Source: CAYZJV01 sp964478945 (lineage in GTDB: Bacteria; Spirochaetota; Spirochaetia; Sphaerochaetales; Sphaerochaetaceae). From it: a stretch of 18,609 nucleotides of DNA. The notes beneath the pieces were generated by a model that was not told the DNA's origin, did not search any database, and saw only the letters and a program-made list of their open reading frames with translations. Every line of letters begins with the position of its first letter. Position 1 is the first letter of the stretch. A program made the position numbers and the translations under genes. Below, piece after piece: positions 13,243 through 18,609 of this stretch. The stretch spans positions 1 through 18,609 of the forward strand of contig CAYZJV010000057.1 of assembly GCA_964478945.1 (NCBI GenBank), read 5' to 3'.

Positions 13243-15744
13243 CCTGTCGGATCTGCCTTTTGCCCGAGGATCGTTTTCGATCGAAGAGAGGATATCGTCG
13301 GAGGAATCCATTTCGCTTGAATGGGAACCGAGGGAATTGTATCCGTGCTGTCCCTTCACATGACCGAAAGGATGTTGTTTTTCCAAGAATGGATGGATTG
13401 GCGTCAATTCACCGGTATTCCTCGATTTCTCCCTTCTCTTCAGATCCCTGAGGAAGTTCGCACGGTAACTGCTGCGAACCTTCGTGGTCTGGGTGACTTT
13501 TTTCTTCTCATCCGAACTGCCGGTGTTGTAGCGGGCGCTGTAGTATCGTCTCGCATAGCCCGATCCTTGATAGGAGTAGTACCGTCCATTCGAGTAGTGC
13601 CCACCCATCTTCGATTCGATCACACCATTGAACACGACACCGAGCACATTGGTACCTGCGAGATCCAAGTTGTCGAGCAATTCACGCAATCCACCTTTGG
13701 TGGTGACCCCGGCACGGATATTTACCGCGATTCCATCGACATGTTTGGCGATGGACATCAACTCCGAAGCAAAGACCAATGGCGGAGTATCGATGAGAAT
13801 ATAGTCGTACAGACCGAGCAGGTGGTCGAGCATCTCCACATATTCCACGGAGTTGAAGATGGCCGACGGCAATGGAGGGGAGAAGCCGGGAGGCAGGATA
13901 TGCAACGTGGACACATCCTCAAGCGGTTGGACCAACACCTCCTCGACCGAAATGCCGGTGGTCACCACATCCACCAACCCTTTCGCCGATTTCTTCAAAT
14001 TGAAGAACATTTCGATCTGGGGAAGACGGAGGTCACCATCGATCAAGAGCACCTTCAAGCCATTCATCGCCATGCTGGTGGCGATATTCGCCGCAACACT
14101 ACTCTTGCCTTCACCCATTCCCGGACTGGTGATGCTGAAGATCCTCTGATGGCTTCTGAGTGTTCCGAAGGAAATATTGTTCGCGATCAGTTTGTAGCGT
14201 TCCGATTCGAACGAGAGCGGATCGTTGTAGACCACAAGGGACGGAATATCCTGGGATCGATCGAAGTTCATCAAAGGAATCCAACCGAGCATGGGACGGT
14301 TGGGACCGGAAAGCTTCCTCAACACCGCCTCATCCTTGATCGTCACATCGAGCATTTCGATGAGAAGCGCCAACAACACTCCCAATGCCACTCCCAACAA
14401 TACCGCCACAGCGAGTATCAACATCTTGTTGGGGCTCACCGGTACCGGTTCTCCTTGGGAATTGACCTTCATCACCGCAGGGTCGATGGAAGTGACATTG
14501 CCCGCCACCGAAGCTTCGGCTATCTTCACCTCCTCAAGCAACTCCATCAGGCGAATGCGGAGGGTTTCGTAGACCTCCACATCACGTTGCAGATCGAGCA
14601 ATTGCCGCTCGAGTGTAGGCAGTTGCGAAAGTTCGTCGGTATAGGCATCCTCAATGGAGGAAAGAACCTCAATCTGGGCTTCCGTGACGATTTTCTGATG
14701 ATGGGCCTTGGCCAACTCCTGGGCCGTGGCCATCACGAAGGCATCCGAACTCAACCCCCTGGGAGCCACCAAAAGCGTGATCCTGTCGAGCAGTCTCTTG
14801 GAATTCTGGGTAAGTGCACTACGCAATACGAAAAGACGATCCGAATTCTGGGGAATTCCTTCTTGGATCGCTTCATAGAGGATCAACTCCCGACTGTTCT
14901 CCTTATAGGATTCCAAGAGATTCCCGATATCGACATCGCCCATAATCTGGGAATATCCCGGCACCTTGATACTGTAGGAAGCCAAGGTTTCCACATAGGA
15001 GTCAATGAGCAAGTCGGCTTCATTGAGTTGCAACGAGAGAGGCTCCCTCCTCAGCTGGAAGTAGGCGATCTTCTCGGATAGCAATTTGCTCTTGTCCGAC
15101 AGCTGGATGTAGTTGCTCTCCTCACGAAACACCCTCAAGGCATCGGCGGCCTCCTGCAACTGCCGCTCGTTTACCGGCAACTGCGATTGGATGAATTCCT
15201 TCTGGATGGTCTTGGAAGTGCGGGAGATGGTACCCAACAGCTCGTTGTAGCTTTCCACAAGTGCATTGGCGAAATCACGGGCGAACTCGGGATTCTGGTC
15301 GGTCACCGTGATACGTACGATATTCGTATCCTTGACAGTGGTAACGGTCGTACGGGAGGAAAGGTCTCCTACCACACCCCTTTCCGCATAACTCTTACCG
15401 TCCACATTCGTGTACCGGGCAAGATCCAACTTCGAAAGGGCCTTCTCGATATTCGTCCTACTGAGTGCGAGCTCGACCTCGGTGGAGATCTTGCTGGTGG
15501 TCTGTCCCAACAACAGGCTTTCGAAACTCGAACTGCTTTGCAGCGATTCCACCAGCATCGTCACCTGGGATTCGTACATCGGAGTCACATACTGCAGATA
15601 CCCGATCGCAGCCGCAACCACCAACACGAAGGTCAGGATGATCCATACGAGGCGAACCTTAAGGATATGGAGCAACTCCTTGATGCTCATCCCCTCCTGC
15701 ATCTCTTCTTCGGGTATCTGTTGTGCAATATTCATGCTATCCAC
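13240..15744 (-). CDS. Wzz-BY-kinase: polysaccharide copolymerase with tyrosine autokinase
   Basis: An 834-residue inner-membrane protein of the polysaccharide co-polymerase type with a bacterial tyrosine kinase domain. A first membrane helix lies at about 32-52 and a second at 441-464, the latter preceded by the proline motif PVPVSP; between them is a long mostly helical, coiled-coil-prone periplasmic region. The cytoplasmic kinase has Walker A SPGMGEGKSS (540-549), Walker A' VLLIDGDLR (565-573) and Walker B YILIDTPP (648-655). Beyond it is a cluster of eight tyrosines (717-739: Y717, 722, 723, 725, 730, 734, 735, 739), the likely autophosphorylation tail, then an unusually long charged tail to 834. 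GTG at 15744 has AGGAG 8 bases upstream; ATG at 15735 is too far from it. It follows the export protein by 25 bases. Confidence 0.9.
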   Translation of the reverse strand: MDSMNIAQQIPEEEMQEGMSIKELLHILKVRLVWIILTFVLVVAAAIGYLQYVTPMYESQVTMLVESLQSSSSFESLLLGQTTSKISTEVELALSRTNIEKALSKLDLARYTNVDGKSYAERGVVGDLSSRTTVTTVKDTNIVRITVTDQNPEFARDFANALVESYNELLGTISRTSKTIQKEFIQSQLPVNERQLQEAADALRVFREESNYIQLSDKSKLLSEKIAYFQLRREPLSLQLNEADLLIDSYVETLASYSIKVPGYSQIMGDVDIGNLLESYKENSRELILYEAIQEGIPQNSDRLFVLRSALTQNSKRLLDRITLLVAPRGLSSDAFVMATAQELAKAHHQKIVTEAQIEVLSSIEDAYTDELSQLPTLERQLLDLQRDVEVYETLRIRLMELLEEVKIAEASVAGNVTSIDPAVMKVNSQGEPVPVSPNKMLILAVAVLLGVALGVLLALLIEMLDVTIKDEAVLRKLSGPNRPMLGWIPLMNFDRSQDIPSLVVYNDPLSFESERYKLIANNISFGTLRSHQRIFSITSPGMGEGKSSVAANIATSMAMNGLKVLLIDGDLRLPQIEMFFNLKKSAKGLVDVVTTGISVEEVLVQPLEDVSTLHILPPGFSPPLPSAIFNSVEYVEMLDHLLGLYDYILIDTPPLVFASELMSIAKHVDGIAVNIRAGVTTKGGLRELLDNLDLAGTNVLGVVFNGVIESKMGGHYSNGRYYSYQGSGYARRYYSARYNTGSSDEKKKVTQTTKVRSSYRANFLRDLKRREKSRNTGELTPIHPFLEKQHPFGHVKGQHGYNSLGSHSSEMDSSDDILSSIENDPRAKGRSDR

Positions 15745-15769
15745 GCAGGTATCTCCTATCGTTTTCGGA

Positions 15770-17350
15770 TCAGTTGGGGAATGTCACTACATTCGCGATG
15801 ATGGTGAGTATGGTGGCCACCAAGCCAACGATAGTGACCGTAGTCGCCAAATTCATTCCATTCACCGCTTGGAAGGTATTGAGCTTGGCGGTAACGACCG
15901 CCTCTGGAGGCACTTCTGCTTCATCATCCAATTCATTGCCCGCCTTGTCGATGATCGTATATGCACCATTGCGGTTTTTCGCAGGATCGAACCCACCCGC
16001 CAAATTGATGTAATAGGAGGCTCCCTTGTCGGGTATGTAGGGGAAAGTTCCCGGTCGCAACACCCCACCGGTAACATTCACGAACAACTGGTTGAACGGT
16101 ATGACGAACCGATCCCCTTCAAGCAGTACCACATCGGCCGCTTCGGAGTCTTTCCCCATGAGCACCGACTGGACATCCACCGGAATCAACTTGTCCTTTC
16201 GCAACAAATAGGTGGAGGCAAGATCACTCACCGCCGAGAAACGGGAGGAAATGTTCCCGACCATCTCACGAATCGTCTCACCGGGAAAAAATTGGTAGTA
16301 CAGCTTTCCGGATGAACCAAGGGAGCTGGTTTGGGTCTGCGCATCACCCATATTCACCGCACCTTCCACCGTAACCGCTCGGGAGGAGGGGGTAAGAGGA
16401 TTCACAAATACCGTATCCATATTCTTCACTACGAAATCGGCGAATTGGTTTTTTGCAACCCTGACCACATCGACATTCCCGGCATCCTTCGCATCATACC
16501 TTCTCACCAGTACGGCACCGGTATCGGCACTGGGCAGGACACCGTTTCCATATCGGTTGAGTATGGCGAGGAGATTCTCGTTTGCCAGCGGTTGATAGAC
16601 ACCCGGTCTGGCAACCTCACCCACCAATGTCACCATCCTCGAAGCTTGTGGAATGGTGACCACATCACCGGATCGCACCAAAGGATTTTGCTCAAGATCT
16701 CCCTCGCGCAGTGCCGCATAAAGATCATACGTGGTGGAGTTGCCATCGGATCCCCTCACTTCCACCCTACGGGTCGAGGCGAAGCGGGTCGCCGCACCAA
16801 CCACCGATGAAAGGCGACTCAAGCCCCATGCGGGAACCTCTTGTGTTGAAGCGACCTCACCACGAACCGTTACGGAAAAAGCTCCCGTTCCCACCAGATT
16901 CACACGTGGCATGCTGAAGGGAAGATAGGTGACCACCATCCGTTCGATTTCTTGAGAGAACTCGACGAACGTCATCCCCTTGCCATCAATCGTCCCAATG
17001 GTGGGCACCACCACCCTGTAGGAACCATCGACCTGAAGTGTGAGTGTTCTCGTCTGGTTTCCATCGGTATAGGAGAGGGTGATCGTATCACCGGGGGTGA
17101 CGGGATACCCGGTATTCGCAATCGCCGCGAGCACCCTTGCCCGCTGCACATCGGCACCATCTTCCGAAAGCGTCTCGGGAAGGTTGAGTTGGGCGGTATA
17201 GGAATTGGGCATCGACTCGATTTCCCCAATCGTTCCCATGGTCCCATAATAGGGGGAACGGACAATCACGGCGTTATCGGCCGCGGAGAGGAATAGGATA
17301 GTACAAAACAGTATGATGACAGTCGAAAGCGACCTCTGTAGACTTCTCAT
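15770..17350 (-). CDS. Polysaccharide export protein (OPX/SLBB family)
   Basis: A 526-residue exported protein that partners polysaccharide copolymerases and carries polysaccharide through the periplasm. Residues 1 to about 24 are a signal peptide ending near LSA-AD. A polysaccharide-export (PES) domain spans about 81-155 (PVTPGDTITLSY ... VPTIGTIDGKG). Several SLBB-type beta-grasp units follow, recognised by VTLVGEVARPGVYQP, VTVEGAVNMGD and VNVTGGVLRPGTFP. Residues about 501-522 form a C-terminal hydrophobic helix. There is no lipobox cysteine at the signal-peptide end, unlike Wza. I chose ATG 17350 because it begins the signal peptide and has GGAAGG close upstream; the frame is open to 17515 but without a plausible start or product. 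Confidence 0.88.
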   Translation of the reverse strand: MRSLQRSLSTVIILFCTILFLSAADNAVIVRSPYYGTMGTIGEIESMPNSYTAQLNLPETLSEDGADVQRARVLAAIANTGYPVTPGDTITLSYTDGNQTRTLTLQVDGSYRVVVPTIGTIDGKGMTFVEFSQEIERMVVTYLPFSMPRVNLVGTGAFSVTVRGEVASTQEVPAWGLSRLSSVVGAATRFASTRRVEVRGSDGNSTTYDLYAALREGDLEQNPLVRSGDVVTIPQASRMVTLVGEVARPGVYQPLANENLLAILNRYGNGVLPSADTGAVLVRRYDAKDAGNVDVVRVAKNQFADFVVKNMDTVFVNPLTPSSRAVTVEGAVNMGDAQTQTSSLGSSGKLYYQFFPGETIREMVGNISSRFSAVSDLASTYLLRKDKLIPVDVQSVLMGKDSEAADVVLLEGDRFVIPFNQLFVNVTGGVLRPGTFPYIPDKGASYYINLAGGFDPAKNRNGAYTIIDKAGNELDDEAEVPPEAVVTAKLNTFQAVNGMNLATTVTIVGLVATILTIIANVVTFPN

Positions 17351-17386
17351 AACACCTTCCGATTGATGGCATTCCGCAATAGTGTG

Positions 17387-17415
17387 ATAGTACCATGCTT
17401 CCAGATACGAGTAAA
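17387..17415 (-). promoter_or_regulatory. Predicted promoter of the exopolysaccharide export operon
   Basis: On the minus strand TTTACT (17415-17410) and TACTAT (17392-17387) are separated by 17 bases. A start near 17380 would leave a leader of about 30 bases before the ATG at 17350. Both boxes match four of six consensus bases. Confidence 0.4.
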
Positions 17416-17804
17416 GCGCACAGGTACAGTATTCATATTCGGCATCAAACGAGATATTCCCATAGTAAAATTGCGATTGGAAATATAATTGCCTCTTCGG
17501 TCCAAAAACATTCAAGTTATGGCATAGGTTACGAAATGTTCACTCGAATATCAGAAGAAATGACGATTTTCTTATGTATCGAGCATCATCATACCGCTCC
17601 CTTCCTTACCCCAAGAACTATGACAATGATGGTACACAGTCCTTTGACTTATGACCATTGCCTGCAATTGACAGCCTTCGCCACCAGCGACAAGTCCATC
17701 TATTCCTTGTGGAGAACGATCATCTCAATTTTTGCGATGTGTCACAAGAGGATGGTTATCGGAATGTTACCGACAACTTTGGTGATACACCGACTGCGAT
17801 TGAT

Positions 17805-17828
17805 TCCTTCGCCTCCAAATGCGAAGGA
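17805..17828. repeat. 8-bp inverted repeat in the intergenic region
   Basis: TCCTTCGC and GCGAAGGA are perfect inverted copies separated by 8 bases. No T-run follows on either strand. Confidence 0.4.
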
Positions 17829-17847
17829 TGCCGGTTAAGCTTTGTTG

Positions 17848-17869
17848 ACAGGAACGATTGGTTTCCTGT
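17848..17869. repeat. 7-bp inverted repeat ACAGGAA-N8-TTCCTGT
   Basis: A perfect 7-bp inverted repeat with an 8-base centre. It overlaps a consensus TTGACA (17845-17850), which has a weak TAGCCT 18 bases downstream. Its outer half-sites ACAGGA/TCCTGT are the same as those of the inverted repeat over the pyr promoter, with a centre one base shorter. Confidence 0.4.
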
Positions 17870-17990
17870 AGCCTACCTTCGCGACAACGTATGAGTTGCC
17901 GCAAGGATCATGGAATTTTGAAGTGGCGTATCACCTTTATTTGCATGCACAACCCTTCTTGGGCGCTTCTGGTCCTTGATTCAAGCGGAG

Positions 17991-18045
17991 CCTCTCGGGT
18001 AGATAATCACCAGTTTTTCTTCTTCGTTCTTCTTCTCCCGAGAGG
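17991..18045. repeat. 9-bp inverted repeat with polypyrimidine loop
   Basis: CCTCTCGGG (17991-17999) and CCCGAGAGG (18037-18045) are perfect inverted copies. The 37-base loop ends in a pyrimidine tract with two copies of TTCTTCTTC separated by one G (18017-18035). It lies about 90 bases upstream of the BMP promoter. It is not a standard terminator. Confidence 0.45.
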
Positions 18046-18132
18046 TATCCAATTAGTTGCCCACCCCTACTCCCACGATACAAATATGTGAATACTGTCA
18101 CATTAGCAGTTGCAAGATGTTGCAGTTTTTGT

Positions 18133-18161
18133 TTGACAGCGCACTTTCCTTGGCATACACT
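18133..18161 (+). promoter_or_regulatory. Predicted BMP gene promoter
   Basis: A full-consensus TTGACA (18133-18138) and TACACT (18156-18161) lie 17 bases apart. A start near 18168 leaves a leader of about 44 bases. A direct repeat GTTGCA-N4-GTTGCA lies just upstream, at about 18111-18126. Confidence 0.65.
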
Positions 18162-18167
18162 TCCACA

Positions 18168-18186
18168 TGGGAACGACCTGTTCCCA
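18168..18186 (+). promoter_or_regulatory. Palindrome at the BMP transcript start
   Basis: TGGGAAC-GACCT-GTTCCCA is a perfect 7-bp inverted repeat that begins at the predicted transcription start. It may be a repressor operator or a 5' hairpin that stabilises the mRNA. Confidence 0.45.
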
Positions 18187-18211
18187 AGATATCACAAGGA
18201 AGGAGATTGTT

Positions 18212-18609
18212 ATGAAGAAATTCACAGTGTTGTTGGTACTCATGCTCTTGTCCACGACGCTCGTCTTTGCCCAAGGTGGCCAGGAAGCGGCCGCAAGTGC
18301 CGACGAACCGTTCAAGGTCGGTGTCATCTACATCAGCTCACCTGGAGACATGGGGTACTCCTACATGCACGACCAGGGAACCAAGGCCGCCGAAGAATAT
18401 TTCGGTGACAAAATCGAAGTCATCCGTATGGAGAATGTTCCCGAGAACGACGCTTCGATGCGTGCGATGGAACAATTGATCGATGCAGGTTGCAAGATCA
18501 TCTTTGCCAACTCCTACAATTATCAGGACTACATGTTGCAGGTGGCGAAAGAGAAGGCTCTTGCACAAAAGCTGTGTGATGAGAGCTTAGGAGAAAAACT
18601 GAAAAGATA
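18212..18609 (+). CDS. BMP-family ABC transporter substrate-binding protein, partial
   Basis: The first 132 codons are in the window. Residues 1-20 are a signal peptide (MKKFTVLLVLMLLSTTLVFA) without a lipobox cysteine. From residue 30 the sequence is typical of the BMP/PnrA-like family: FKVGVIYISSPGDMGYSYMHDQGTKAAEEYFG is given here in part as VGVIYISSPGDMGYSY, then DASMRAMEQLIDAGCKIIFANS and YQDYMLQVAKE. Such proteins bind nucleosides or related ligands in the periplasm for an ABC importer. After residue 114 the sequence (KALAQKLCDESLGEKLKR) no longer resembles the family, which normally continues with a short PxVxF strand. The gene may be interrupted there. The ATG has AAGGAG 6-7 bases upstream and a consensus promoter. 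Confidence 0.85.
   Translation, partial: MKKFTVLLVLMLLSTTLVFAQGGQEAAASADEPFKVGVIYISSPGDMGYSYMHDQGTKAAEEYFGDKIEVIRMENVPENDASMRAMEQLIDAGCKIIFANSYNYQDYMLQVAKEKALAQKLCDESLGEKLKR
18556..18609. mobile_element. Possible end of an insertion sequence inside the BMP gene
   Basis: The BMP protein stops matching its family at codon 115, and at that point the DNA reads GGCTCTTGCACAAAAG. Ends beginning GGCTCTT occur in ISL3-family elements. Only 54 bases are visible, with no transposase or second end, so this is a suggestion; a divergent BMP protein is the alternative. Confidence 0.3.

Larger units (their letters stand above)
17469..17894 (+). pseudogene. Possible decayed coding remnant, unrecognised
   Basis: One plus-strand frame stays open from 17469 to 17894 except for a single TGA at 17652-17654, about 140 codons in total. 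The translated halves look protein-like in places (SSYRSLPYPKNYDNDGTQ before the stop; NFCDVSQEDGYRNVTDNF after it), with many NAC/NAT and GAT/GAC codons. No family is recognised, there is no good ribosome binding site, and other frames in the region are also fairly open, so this may be chance. Confidence 0.2.
17416..18132. other. 717-base region without a convincing gene
   Basis: This stretch lies between the export-operon promoter and the BMP promoter. It is more AT-rich than its surroundings and has no intact reading frame with a ribosome binding site and recognisable product on either strand. It holds a plus-strand frame that might be a decayed gene (17469-17894) and three perfect inverted repeats, at 17805-17828, 17848-17869 and 17991-18045. 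I see no tRNA, riboswitch or known small RNA in it. Confidence 0.6.

Noticed and set aside
13321..15081. 586-codon plus-strand open frame
   Set aside because: It is fully antisense to the BY-kinase gene, its product is rich in His, Arg and Gln with no recognisable domain, and it lacks a ribosome binding site.
17395..17838. 147-codon plus-strand open frame upstream of the export operon
   Set aside because: No ribosome binding site, no family resemblance, and it covers the export-operon promoter region.
17895..18120. tRNA or tmRNA-like pieces (a GGTCC-TTGATTC stretch near 17971)
   Set aside because: No acceptor stem, D-arm or anticodon arm can be built around it on either strand.
1..18609. 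CRISPR array, prophage or toxin-antitoxin genes
   Set aside because: No regularly spaced repeats and no protein resembling those families on either strand.

Overview
The window most likely comes from a spirochaete of the Sphaerochaeta/Treponema group. This is inferred from the gene content (ispE-spoVG next to a tRNA gene, a BMP-family lipid/nucleoside-type binding protein, GltS-type symporter, fused pyrimidine genes), the moderately GC-rich sequence and the strong GGAGG-type ribosome binding sites; there is no rRNA in the window to prove it. Most genes lie on the minus strand in tight, translationally coupled operons. A DUF1538/PII pair and the last gene are on the plus strand.

Left part (1-4751, minus strand, read right to left): a PlsC-type acyltransferase with an internal zinc ribbon, a GltS-like sodium/glutamate symporter, a SMUG1-type uracil-DNA glycosylase, ispE (isoprenoid precursor synthesis) and spoVG, followed by a tRNA-Gln cut by the window edge. 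The genes overlap by 4 bases or a few more (ATGA, TTGA), so they are one translational unit driven from a promoter at about 4772-4800. A divergent promoter (about 4825-4853) drives a plus-strand pair: a two-repeat DUF1538 membrane protein and a protein made of two fused PII-like domains.

Middle part (7050-13242, minus strand): a compact de novo pyrimidine operon, pyrBI-pyrE-pyrF-pyrDK-pyrC, with two fusions (aspartate carbamoyltransferase catalytic plus regulatory chain; dihydroorotate dehydrogenase plus its iron-sulfur/FAD electron-transfer subunit). Carbamoyl phosphate synthetase is not present. In front of pyrBI there is a promoter, a 28-codon leader peptide with a strong ribosome binding site, a T6 tract, and an intrinsic terminator whose loop holds the leader stop codon. 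This layout matches the UTP-sensed pyrBI attenuator known from enteric bacteria and is the most interesting regulatory element in the window.

Right part: an exopolysaccharide export pair (an OPX/SLBB protein and a Wzz-BY-kinase with a tyrosine cluster) sits just upstream of the pyrimidine operon. It is preceded by about 800 bases without a convincing gene but with several strong inverted repeats and a possible decayed coding remnant. The window ends in a plus-strand BMP-family substrate-binding protein gene with a consensus promoter; its sequence departs from the family about 54 bases before the edge, possibly at the end of an insertion sequence.
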